Part shown: piece by piece, positions 46,926-55,205 of the stretch
How positions within the stretch are numbered: the stretch's first letter is position 1
Layout of the letters: each line of letters starts with the position of its first letter
Assembly: GCA_028683855.1 (NCBI GenBank)
Contig: JAQUHA010000009.1
Location: 50,038-114,037, forward strand
DNA: 64,000 nt
Reading direction: 5' to 3'
From: Desulfuromonadaceae bacterium
Lineage (GTDB): Bacteria > Desulfobacterota > Desulfuromonadia > Geobacterales > Pseudopelobacteraceae
Position numbers and translations under genes: made by a program
Notes under the pieces: model-generated
Told to the model about the DNA's origin: nothing
Database searches by the model: none
What the model saw: the letters and a program-made list of their open reading frames with translations, nothing else

Positions 46926-48590
46926 GTGAAGCGCAATAACAATAAATTTATTCAACTGCCGGTTTTTATATATCGGACAGTTCTGTTTTCACTCCTTATA
47001 TGCTCCATATTTCCTGAAACAAATGCCGGCGCAGCTGAACCTGTACGCATTGGCGTACTGTCGTTCAGACCAAAACCGCAGACACTCAAACAGTGGCAGC
47101 CGCTGGCTGGCGCACTCAAAGAGGCACTTCCTGAGCGCGATTTTATCGTTACTGCGCTGACTTACCCTGAACTTAATCTGGCAGTTGCCAATCGTCAGTT
47201 GGACTTTGTCTTCACAAATCCGGGGCATTTTGTACTGCTCAAGATGAGTGGGGGTTTATCTGCTCCGCTTGCGACCCTTTCTGTAGATGTCAACGGTCAC
47301 AGTTCAAGTATGTTTGGCGGTGTTATTTTTACCCGCTCAGACCGGGATAAAATAAATGAACTAATCGATTTAAAAGGTAAAAAGATTGCCGCACCCGATA
47401 CGGAATCGCTGGGTGGATTCCAGATGCAATCATTTGAACTGTATAATTCCAAAGTTTATATTCCAGAAGATGTCGAGATGATTATAACCGGTATGCCTCA
47501 CGACAATGTCATCAAAGCCGTACTCGATGGACGCGCTGATGTCGGGTTCATCCGCAGCGGCGTACTGGAAGCCGCTTCCCGCGAAGGGAGAGTCGATATA
47601 AACAGAATAAAGATACTGAACCTTCAAAAACAGTCGATATTGGAGCAGAAAGTTTCGACACGCCTCTATCCCGAATGGCCGTTTTCCGCCTTAATAAATA
47701 CCGATGAGAGTTTATCGAGGCACGTGGCAGCCGCACTTTTCACCCTGGAGGACAATTCACCCTTCTTCCGTACCATGAAGATACATGGTTTCTCTGTGCC
47801 TGCCGATTATACCCCGGTAGAACTGATGCTCCGTGAATTGCGGTTTCCACCTTTTGATTCCGCCCCGTCATTTACAATTGAGGATGTATGGGATCGTTAC
47901 CGAAATGCCACAATCGCCGCTTTTACAGCCTTAGTCCTGATTTTGCTGTTAAGTATCCGCCTGCTGCTCACCAAGCGGAAGCTGGAGGTGGAAAAACAGA
48001 CCGTACTTTTACAAACGGCGAAACTGCAGGAGAGTGAACTGCGGCTCAGGACAATTCTGGAGACAGAACCGGAATGCGTCAAAATTGTTAATGCAGAGGG
48101 GCTTCTCGTATACATGAATCCTGCCGGACTTGAAATGATCGAAGCAGACTCACTTGATCAGGTTACAGGACACCAGGTACTCGATATGATTTCACCGGAG
48201 CATCGCGATCTTTATGCAGCACTCCACAGAGCGGTTCTTGCAGGAGAATCCATGAAACTGGAGTTTGATATATGTGGTCTGAAAGGGGGGCGTTGCACAA
48301 TGGAAACACACTCCGTCCCGATGTCAGATAACGGCAGACCTGTACATCTGGCGGTTTCACGAAATATTACCGAACGCAGAAAAGCAGAAATGGAGCGGGA
48401 AGCGGCAGTTGCAGAGATAAAGAAACTTGAAGGTATCATCCCCATCTGTATGTACTGCAAAAAGATAAGGGATGACCAGAACAGCTGGAATCAGTTGGAA
48501 CAGTACATTACAGAGCACTCTGAAGCGATGTTCAGTCATGGCATCTGTCCACACTGCTATGAGGAAAATATCAAAAAAATCCGCGAATAG
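46926..48590 (+). CDS. PhnD-type binding protein fused to PAS and a Cys-rich C-terminal module
   Basis: 554 residues. A signal or anchor segment (about 13-38), a PhnD-like periplasmic binding domain (about 40-310; 'PVRIGVLSFRPKP', 'FVFTNPGHFVLLK', 'LKGKKIAAPDTESLGG'), a membrane helix (about 328-350), a coiled stretch, a PAS domain (about 370-485) and a final 70-residue module with 'IIPICMYCKKIRDD' and 'GICPHCYEEN' that looks metal-binding. There is no kinase, cyclase or DNA-binding domain, so the output is unclear. The start is GTG with AGGAG upstream. It is convergent with the MarR gene. Confidence 0.82.
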   Translation: MKRNNNKFIQLPVFIYRTVLFSLLICSIFPETNAGAAEPVRIGVLSFRPKPQTLKQWQPLAGALKEALPERDFIVTALTYPELNLAVANRQLDFVFTNPGHFVLLKMSGGLSAPLATLSVDVNGHSSSMFGGVIFTRSDRDKINELIDLKGKKIAAPDTESLGGFQMQSFELYNSKVYIPEDVEMIITGMPHDNVIKAVLDGRADVGFIRSGVLEAASREGRVDINRIKILNLQKQSILEQKVSTRLYPEWPFSALINTDESLSRHVAAALFTLEDNSPFFRTMKIHGFSVPADYTPVELMLRELRFPPFDSAPSFTIEDVWDRYRNATIAAFTALVLILLLSIRLLLTKRKLEVEKQTVLLQTAKLQESELRLRTILETEPECVKIVNAEGLLVYMNPAGLEMIEADSLDQVTGHQVLDMISPEHRDLYAALHRAVLAGESMKLEFDICGLKGGRCTMETHSVPMSDNGRPVHLAVSRNITERRKAEMEREAAVAEIKKLEGIIPICMYCKKIRDDQNSWNQLEQYITEHSEAMFSHGICPHCYEENIKKIRE

Positions 48591-48619
48591 TGGCAGTACC
48601 CTTTAAATATCCAAAACGG

Positions 48620-49108
48620 TTATAATTTGTGTTCTGACAGATCCGGGTTTTGAAATGCGTCTGACTCCAGAATTGCAATTAATTGGGAAATGCCACTTGC
48701 CATACTGTGCAATTTATTTTCAGAAAGCATTTCAAGCCCCTTCAATAAGACATTTTGTGCCACTTTTGGAGATTGCTCAAGAATAAGACTCCCCTTGTTT
48801 GTGATTGTTACATACACTGCACGACGGTCATGACCGGATCTTATACGTTTCACCAGCATTTTCTCTTCAAGCACATCCAGAATTCTGACAACTGTCGATG
48901 AGTTCAGGCACATCTGTTCAGCGAGCCTTGAAACAGTTACTGAATCGGAGGTGTCATCCGCCAGCGACTTCAAAGCCCATAATTGTGGTTCGGTCAAACC
49001 GGTCTTAGTAGCCTCACTCCTCGACTGTTTGTTCACAACACGGAACAGACGACGTAAATTATTCGCTGTTTCGTCCATGATAGCGGCATTACTTCTTTTT
49101 GTCGGCAT
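48620..49108 (-). CDS. MarR-family transcriptional regulator
   Basis: 162 residues from the ATG at 49108 (AAGAGGGTG upstream; the frame also opens at 49135). The winged-helix core reads 'LTEPQLWALKSLADD', 'VSRLAEQMCLNSSTVVRILDVLEEKMLVKR' (ends given) and the wing 'RSGHDRRAVYVTITNKG'. A dimeric repressor or activator; the ligand is unknown. It lies 66 bases after the KdpE-like gene. Confidence 0.88.
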   Translation of the reverse strand: MPTKRSNAAIMDETANNLRRLFRVVNKQSRSEATKTGLTEPQLWALKSLADDTSDSVTVSRLAEQMCLNSSTVVRILDVLEEKMLVKRIRSGHDRRAVYVTITNKGSLILEQSPKVAQNVLLKGLEMLSENKLHSMASGISQLIAILESDAFQNPDLSEHKL

Positions 49109-49174
49109 AAGCACCCTCTTAACCTGAAAATACACACTCTACTGAGTTCTGCCAGGATTCGAATTCTACACTTT

Positions 49175-49879
49175 TCAAGACAACGAGCAGAATCTGTAAC
49201 CCACCCCAGGTTCGGTGGCAATATATCTTGGCCGGGAAGCATCTTCCTCAATTTTTTGGCGAAGATTACTGATATTTACTCTCAATACCTGACGCTGATC
49301 GACATACGCAACCCCCCATAACTGCATAAGTATCTGATTATGGGTGATAACCTTGCCTGCATGAGTAACCATAAAACGGAGCAGTTCGTACTCTGTAGGG
49401 GTTAACTGTACCTCTTCCCCCTTTACAGTCACTCTGCGCCGTGCGAGGTCAACCTCCAGATCCAGAGATCTGAACACCGGATCAGAAGCCTGTACAAATC
49501 GTCGAAGCGCAACCCGGACACGAGCCAACAGCTCTGCCATACCGAAAGGTTTGGTCAGGTAATCATCAGCTCCGGCATCAAGAGCTTTTACCTTATCCCC
49601 CTCCTGTTCACGAACCGACAGTACAATTATCGGAACCGCAGACCACTCCCGGATTCTTTTGATAACTTCAACACCGTCAATATCGGGGAGACCGAGATCA
49701 AGCAGAATAATATCAGGCTTGAATAACACAGCTGCCGAAAGCGCAGATTTTCCATTATCCGTCACATTCAGCGTGAATCCCTCCGCAACAAGAACCGAGC
49801 GAAGAAATTTCTGGATTGCGGGTTCATCATCCACAACCAGAACTCTGGTAGAGACAATTCCACGGCTTTCAAGTGACAT
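49175..49879 (-). CDS. KdpE-like OmpR-family response regulator
   Basis: 234 residues from the ATG at 49879, where AGAAGGAG lies upstream within the end of the kinase gene, giving an 11-base overlap. The receiver has 'RVLVVDDEPAIQKFLR', phospho-acceptor Asp61 in 'ILLDLGLPDIDG' and 'DYLTKPFGMAELLARVR'. The winged helix 'QLTPTEYELLRFMVTHAGKVITHNQIL' (ends given) and 'QVLRVNISNLRQKIEED' are of the KdpE type. No kdpFABC genes are nearby. Confidence 0.9.
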   Translation of the reverse strand: MSLESRGIVSTRVLVVDDEPAIQKFLRSVLVAEGFTLNVTDNGKSALSAAVLFKPDIILLDLGLPDIDGVEVIKRIREWSAVPIIVLSVREQEGDKVKALDAGADDYLTKPFGMAELLARVRVALRRFVQASDPVFRSLDLEVDLARRRVTVKGEEVQLTPTEYELLRFMVTHAGKVITHNQILMQLWGVAYVDQRQVLRVNISNLRQKIEEDASRPRYIATEPGVGYRFCSLS

Positions 49880-51413
49880 TGATCGTCTCCTTCTCCATAA
49901 CCGCACCAAAAAGCGGTATTTCTATTGTCACGGCAAATCCTCCATCTTTGAGATTTTCTGCCCGGATTTTTCCGCTGTGCGCTTCAACTATTCCGTTACA
50001 TATAGACAACCCCAATCCGGTTCCTTTGACACTTTCCGGTTCGGGTATTCTGTAAAATTTCTCAAATATTTTCTTCAGTTCATACTCCGGCACACCCGCT
50101 CCGGCATCTACCACCCTTAACACCAGATTATCGGAAGTACAGTGAGCCGATATCTGTATAGCGCTTAAAATCGGTGAATATTTAATTGCGTTATCAAGCA
50201 GGTTGATTATTACCTGATTCATCAATACAAGGTCCATCGGAACCATTGGAAGATTCTCCGCAAGCATTACATTTACATCTCTCCCTTTCAGTTTGCGGTC
50301 AATTGCCGCCAGAGAGCAGCCTATCAGATCCTGAACATCACAGGGCTCCATTTTCAAAACAGTTGATCCGGCTTCAAGCCTGGTCAAGTCAAGCAGATTG
50401 CCGACAAAGCGGTTGAGCCTGGCTGCTTCATCTTTTGCATTTTCGAGAAGCTCCTTGCGAACCTGCTCGTTCAGATTCTCACCACTATCAAGAATACTGC
50501 TCAAAACCCCTGTGATTGTTGAGAGGGGAGAGCGCAAATCATGTGAAACCGAGTTCAGAAGAGCCCGCTCAAGATTCTGTCGTGACTGTAAAATATGAGC
50601 CTGCTCAGCCAGGGTCGATAGGTTCACCCGTTCAAGCGCCATGGCAGTTTGAGCGGCAAACGCTTCTGCCAGCCGATACAGCTGATCATATGTGAAAACC
50701 AGTCTTTCGTCGAACTCTATTACCAGAACCCCGAGAGTTCTGGATACAGTTCTAAGGGGAAAGAATATAAGCTTCCCTTTATTAAACGACTCAGTGCCAT
50801 AACCTGCAGTGGAATTCTGCTGATACGACCAATTTGCAATATCAACTTCCTCCTGGTCAAGAGCCAGTTGCGAGCTGACCGCAGCTATTCCAAGCTGATC
50901 GTTCTGCGCCAGAAAAAGGGCAATAGGAGACTTGATACTCTCCTCAACATTGCTGACTACAGACTGAAGTATTGATTCCGTATTACCGGAAACGGCAAGC
51001 TTGCGACTGAGGCTGTACAGACATGATGTCTCCGCCTCCCGTATCCTGAGTGCTTCGGCTCGTTCAGCGACCTTTGTAACCAGAGAGCTGATGACAGCAC
51101 CGGTGACAAATAGACCAAAGTATGTGGCAATATACTCCTTGTCGAGAAAATTGAAATCAAAACGGGGGGAGACGTACAGATAGTTATAAACAAATCCGCT
51201 TAGTGATACTGCTGCGATGGCAGGTTCAAAACCTAATTTGAGTGCAGTAAACAGAACCGTAAGCAGATATATCATCAGCAGATTTACAGGGAGGAAAAAG
51301 AAACTGAGCAGTTCACACAGAAGAGTCGCCAATATCACGAGGCAGATACTGGAGAGATACCCGAAAAAGACGGATGTACGCGTCTTTATAATCAGGCTGT
51401 TAAAGGATTCCAC
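49869..51413 (-). CDS. KdpD-like sensor histidine kinase lacking the KdpD and Usp domains
   Basis: 514 residues from GTG at 51413, chosen because GGAGGA (51418-51423) is well placed; a longer frame starts at a TTG (51479) with no such signal. It begins with the four-helix DUF4118 membrane unit of KdpD ('LLMIYLLTVLFTALKLGFEPAI', ends given), followed by a GAF-like domain, HisKA ('LLNSVSHDLRSPLSTITGVL') and ATPase ('VKGTGLGLSICNGIVEAH'). The cytoplasmic N-terminal sensor kinase-D and universal-stress domains of E. coli KdpD are absent. It should partner with the KdpE-like regulator. What it senses is uncertain. Confidence 0.88.
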   Translation of the reverse strand: MESFNSLIIKTRTSVFFGYLSSICLVILATLLCELLSFFFLPVNLLMIYLLTVLFTALKLGFEPAIAAVSLSGFVYNYLYVSPRFDFNFLDKEYIATYFGLFVTGAVISSLVTKVAERAEALRIREAETSCLYSLSRKLAVSGNTESILQSVVSNVEESIKSPIALFLAQNDQLGIAAVSSQLALDQEEVDIANWSYQQNSTAGYGTESFNKGKLIFFPLRTVSRTLGVLVIEFDERLVFTYDQLYRLAEAFAAQTAMALERVNLSTLAEQAHILQSRQNLERALLNSVSHDLRSPLSTITGVLSSILDSGENLNEQVRKELLENAKDEAARLNRFVGNLLDLTRLEAGSTVLKMEPCDVQDLIGCSLAAIDRKLKGRDVNVMLAENLPMVPMDLVLMNQVIINLLDNAIKYSPILSAIQISAHCTSDNLVLRVVDAGAGVPEYELKKIFEKFYRIPEPESVKGTGLGLSICNGIVEAHSGKIRAENLKDGGFAVTIEIPLFGAVMEKETINVT

Positions 51414-51940
51414 ATATTCCTCCGTAAGTGAAGAAAGCAGCAAAAGCACACTGAAGCATTTACTCTCATCTGCCAACAATTATCGAATGTTACCTGCCAG
51501 ACTCTATCCATTTTGACTGCATTAGCTGAGTAAATTATTATCCATAAAATATAAAGAAATCGTAAAGAAAATTACAACGAATACAAATGCAATCAATCGC
51601 AAACTTGCATCTACAATTTTTGAGATAATTTACAAAATTCAATCAGGGAGATAACAGGCGGCAACATAACAATTTATTACCAATGATTACAATATATTAC
51701 AAGTAATTTAAAACTAATGCATCCAACAAATAAAACATAAAGAATTATTGCAGTCGCAATGATTGTACACGCAACTAAAACAACAATATTACACTACATA
51801 AACACTTGTTATATAAGCATTTTATAAAAATATAAAAAAGTTATATTTTTATTATTGACACAATATAGAACGCAGTATCATTATCCGGCAACAGTTCAAT
51901 TTTCAGCAGACAATCACATACAAAACAGGGCAGGATTACC
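51414..51940. other. Long AT-rich regulatory region between the kdpD-like and iclR genes
   Basis: 527 AT-rich bases in divergent orientation, with no ORF I would call. Three ATTAC direct repeats exactly 10 bases apart lie at 51676-51700, and palindromic TTGC...GCAA pieces lie near 51750. The iclR promoter is at the right end. It may hold binding sites for the IclR protein or the KdpE-like regulator. Confidence 0.4.
51855..51884 (+). promoter_or_regulatory. Putative promoter of the iclR gene
   Basis: TTGACA (51855-51860), 18-base spacer, CATTAT (51879-51884), 57 bases before the iclR ATG. The -35 is perfect, the -10 matches 4 of 6. Confidence 0.6.
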
Positions 51941-52714
51941 ATGAAAAAAATCATTACTGAATGTAACGTGCAGGCTGTAATCAATGCTTTTGATCTTATG
52001 GGAATACTGACAGAAGAGAATACAATTCCGATAAACTCCCATCTGGCAAAAAAGCTGAAGATCAATGACAGGGATCTGCTTCCTATTATCGAAACCCTCA
52101 GAAACAGGGGACTTATAGAGCAGGATATAAAAACAGGCAACTACCATCTTGGACTGAAAGCATTTGAAATGGCGCAGGGAATTTTAAGATCAAGCATAGT
52201 TAATATTGCTCAACCTATTATGGAAGATCTCGCCAGAAAACACGATGAAGCTGTTTATATTACTGTTTTGAACAACGATGAGGTTCTTTTTCTGGATATG
52301 GTTGACACTTACCAGCAGGTAAAGACAGTCCCGTTTGTAGGTAAGCGTTTCCCCTTCTTTACAAATGCAGCCGGTAAAGTAATCAAAGCCATGAGTTCTT
52401 CAGACGTTATTGACAAGTTCACTAAACGAAAAGCAACAAAAGCCGGGATTCTTGATGTACAGGGGCTGGAATCAGAACTTTATTCTATTCGACAGAACGG
52501 AATAGCAATTGATAACGGCGGGCTTGGAGAGGGTATCAGTTCTGTTGCCGTAGCGATCAGAGATTATGCCGGAATTGTAGTCGGGGCTCTTACTCTGCTG
52601 GCTCCCTCTTTCAGAATGCTCCAGAACCGGCTTGAACAGGAAATCATTCCATCAATGCTTATGAGCTCTGAAGAGCTATCCACGAGATTCGGCTACACAA
52701 AGATAAGCGCCTGA
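51941..52714 (+). CDS. IclR-family transcriptional regulator
   Basis: 257 residues. An N-terminal winged helix (about 5-70, 'AVINAFDLMGILTEENTIPI') and a C-terminal effector domain ('AQPIMEDLARKHDEAVYITVL', ends given; 'FPFFTNAAGKVIKAM'; 'GISSVAVAIRDYAGIVVGAL') match IclR. It precedes DUF485 and actP by about 95 bases, so it probably controls acetate uptake in response to a small carboxylate; that is inference from position. Confidence 0.9.
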   Translation: MKKIITECNVQAVINAFDLMGILTEENTIPINSHLAKKLKINDRDLLPIIETLRNRGLIEQDIKTGNYHLGLKAFEMAQGILRSSIVNIAQPIMEDLARKHDEAVYITVLNNDEVLFLDMVDTYQQVKTVPFVGKRFPFFTNAAGKVIKAMSSSDVIDKFTKRKATKAGILDVQGLESELYSIRQNGIAIDNGGLGEGISSVAVAIRDYAGIVVGALTLLAPSFRMLQNRLEQEIIPSMLMSSEELSTRFGYTKISA

Positions 52715-52808
52715 TATTTAAGGCTATTTTACGAAAGGAGATAAAGGATCGTTCACAACTGTTTTACAGCTTTTAGAATCAACAAAATTTGAGTGAAAGG
52801 AGCAAATA

Positions 52809-53120
52809 ATGTCAGAAAAAGTGTATGACTGGGCAGCAATTGCCAAGAATCCGAAATTCATCGAACTTCATCACAAAAAACAGGCGTTTCTCTTCGGCTG
52901 GTGGATTTTTTCCAGCGTCTACTACTTCCTTCTCCCGATCGGAGCAGCCTACGCCCCGGGTCTGTTCAAAATCAAAATCATCGGAGTGATAAACTTCGGC
53001 TATATGTTCGCCCTCTCCCAGTTTTTTGTCTCCTGGGGGTTGGCTCTGTATTACGCTCATGTAGCCAACAAGGATTTTGACAGATTGACGAGAGAACTTA
53101 TTAACGAACTTCATCTTTAG
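52809..53120 (+). CDS. DUF485 membrane protein (YjcH-like)
   Basis: 103 residues with two membrane helices. The family pattern is 'KNPKFIELHHKKQAFLFGWW' (soluble start), 'VINFGYMFALSQFFVSWGLALYY' (ends given) and 'ANKDFDRLTRELI'. DUF485 genes sit before acetate symporters, as here (17 bases before actP), and probably assist the transporter. GAAAGGAG precedes the ATG. Confidence 0.92.
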   Translation: MSEKVYDWAAIAKNPKFIELHHKKQAFLFGWWIFSSVYYFLLPIGAAYAPGLFKIKIIGVINFGYMFALSQFFVSWGLALYYAHVANKDFDRLTRELINELHL

Positions 53121-53136
53121 AAAAGGAGGACATGAT

Positions 53137-55119
53137 ATGACTTTTAAGAAAATCATTATAGCAGCAAGCCTGACAATTACTGTTGCCGCAGTCGCCTTTG
53201 CTGAAGAGCCCAAAAGCGCTCCTGCAGCAGGCGCAACACCCGCTGTGAGTACAACTGCTCCAGCAGCAACTGCTCCCGGAGTAGCGGCACAGACACCTGC
53301 AGCAGCTACATCTGCCGCACCGGCTCCACTCAAGAAAAATGTTGAATTAAAGGCAAACAAAGCCATTACCCTTACGATGTTCGCCGTCATCATCGGTATC
53401 ACTATGGGTGTTGTTGTATGGGCTGCCAGACAGACAAAATCCGCTTCGGATTTTTATGCAGCCGGCGGTGGTATTACCGGAACCCAGAACGGCTGGGCGA
53501 TTGCCGGTGACTATATGTCAGCAGCTTCATTCCTCGGCATTTCCGGACTGATATCGCTGTACGGCTATGACGGGTTTATGTACTCAGTCGGCTGGCTTGT
53601 TGCCTACATCACAGTACTTCTCATAGTAGCTGAGCCGTGCCGCAATGCAGGCAAGTACACACTGGGAGATATTCTCTCTTTCCGCACTAATCCAAAGCCG
53701 GTTCGCGCCTTTGCCGCAATATCTACTGTCGCTGTTTCAACCTTCTACCTGACCGCTCAGATGGTAGGTGCAGGCAAGCTGATGGCTCTGCTTGTCGGAG
53801 TTCCGTACAAAACAGCCATTGTCGGCGTTGGCATCCTGATGGTCGGTTATGTTGTTTTCGGCGGCATGACTGCTACAACATGGGTTCAGATCATAAAAGC
53901 AGGTCTGCTTATGTCAGGTGCTTTTCTGCTCTCCTTCCTGGTTCTGCTGAAATGCAATTTCAACCCACTGGCTTTCTTTCAGTCCATAGTCAACAGTCCT
54001 GATATTCAGGATCACGTCTCCAAGATGGTACTGAAGGACGGTGTAACATTAACAGGTATTGATGCCGGTCAGCGGTTCCTCGAGCCTGGCTTGTTCCTCA
54101 AGAACCCGCTTGATCAGATTTCACTCGGTATGGCTCTTGTTCTCGGCACCGCAGGTATGCCGCACATTTTGATGCGCTTCTTCACTGTTCCTACCGCACA
54201 GGCTGCACGTAAATCAGTTATTATTGCCATGTTCATAATCGGCGGTTTCTACGTCCTCACAACACTGCTCGGTTTTGGTGCTGCTATCAACCTGACTCCA
54301 CAGGGAATCATATCTGTAGATCCGGGCGGCAATATGGCTACCCTGATTCTTGCCCAGACACTTGGCGCTGAAATTGCTCCGATCCTTGGCGACATATTCC
54401 TGGCTTTCCTCTGCTCGGTTGCCTTTGCCACAATCCTTGCGGTTGTTTCTGGTCTGGTTCTGGCTGCATCGGCAGCGATTGCCCACGATATTTACGTTAA
54501 TGTTGTAAAGGACGGTCACGCTGACCAGCATGAGCAGGTTATGGCAGCCCGCATCACCTCACTGGTTGTAGGTGTTGTCGGCATCATGATCGGTCTGATG
54601 GCTGAAAAAGCCAACGTCGCACACCTTGTTGCTCTTGCTTTCGCAGTTGCCTCCTCCGGCAACCTGCCTGTAGTTGTACTCTCTCTCTTCTGGCGCAAGT
54701 TCAACACCGCCGGCGTAATCTCCGGCCTGGTTGTCGGCACCATCGCCTCCATCGGTCTGGTTATGGTTTCTCCTAACATGACTTATCCGCTGAAAGTCGC
54801 TGATGGCGCCAAAAAGGTCGTTGCCGCTATGGAGAAAAAACAGGCTGAACTTCCACCGGGTGCAACACTCTCTGAGAAAGATGCCAAGTCACTTGCCAAA
54901 GCCAAAGTTGACTCACAGCTGACCGGCACATCCATGATGGGCCTTGAAAAACCGCTCTTCACCCTGAAGAACCCGGGCATCGTATCCATTCCGCTCGGCT
55001 TCATCGCTGCTATACTTGGCTGTCTGATGTTCCCGAACAAGCGTTCAGAAGAGATGTTTGACGAAGTATATGTTCGCCAGAATACCGGGCTCGGAATGGC
55101 AAAAGCGATAGACCATTAA
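53137..55119 (+). CDS. actP: Acetate/cation symporter (SSS family, ActP-like)
   Basis: 660 residues. A signal peptide (about 1-22, ending 'AVAFAEE') is followed by an unusual Ala/Pro/Thr-rich stretch of about 45 residues, then the sodium/solute symporter core: 'SASDFYAAGGGITGTQNGWAIAGDYMSAASFLG' (ends given), 'GGMTATTWVQIIKA', 'GTAGMPHILMRFF'. A charged hydrophilic insertion lies near residues 550-600. E. coli ActP is about 550 residues, so both additions are extra. Imports acetate, the key carbon and electron source for Geobacter-type cells. AGGAGG lies upstream; a strong terminator follows. Confidence 0.93.
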   Translation: MTFKKIIIAASLTITVAAVAFAEEPKSAPAAGATPAVSTTAPAATAPGVAAQTPAAATSAAPAPLKKNVELKANKAITLTMFAVIIGITMGVVVWAARQTKSASDFYAAGGGITGTQNGWAIAGDYMSAASFLGISGLISLYGYDGFMYSVGWLVAYITVLLIVAEPCRNAGKYTLGDILSFRTNPKPVRAFAAISTVAVSTFYLTAQMVGAGKLMALLVGVPYKTAIVGVGILMVGYVVFGGMTATTWVQIIKAGLLMSGAFLLSFLVLLKCNFNPLAFFQSIVNSPDIQDHVSKMVLKDGVTLTGIDAGQRFLEPGLFLKNPLDQISLGMALVLGTAGMPHILMRFFTVPTAQAARKSVIIAMFIIGGFYVLTTLLGFGAAINLTPQGIISVDPGGNMATLILAQTLGAEIAPILGDIFLAFLCSVAFATILAVVSGLVLAASAAIAHDIYVNVVKDGHADQHEQVMAARITSLVVGVVGIMIGLMAEKANVAHLVALAFAVASSGNLPVVVLSLFWRKFNTAGVISGLVVGTIASIGLVMVSPNMTYPLKVADGAKKVVAAMEKKQAELPPGATLSEKDAKSLAKAKVDSQLTGTSMMGLEKPLFTLKNPGIVSIPLGFIAAILGCLMFPNKRSEEMFDEVYVRQNTGLGMAKAIDH

Positions 55120-55161
55120 TACAAGGAATATTGTCAGTTGTTATGATTTAATTTACGTTTA

Positions 55162-55205
55162 CAGGTACTTTGATCTGATAAATCAAAGTACCTGTTTTTT
55201 TTATT
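55162..55205 (+). terminator. Intrinsic terminator of the actP operon
   Basis: CAGGTACTTTGAT (55162-55174) pairs with ATCAAAGTACCTG (55182-55194), 7-base loop, followed by a run of T to 55203. It lies between the convergent actP and kup genes. Confidence 0.93.

Noticed and set aside
53137..53402. Ala-rich minus-strand ORF (52812-53402) opposite the actP start
   Set aside because: It is antisense to the DUF485 gene and the actP leader; its composition only mirrors theirs.
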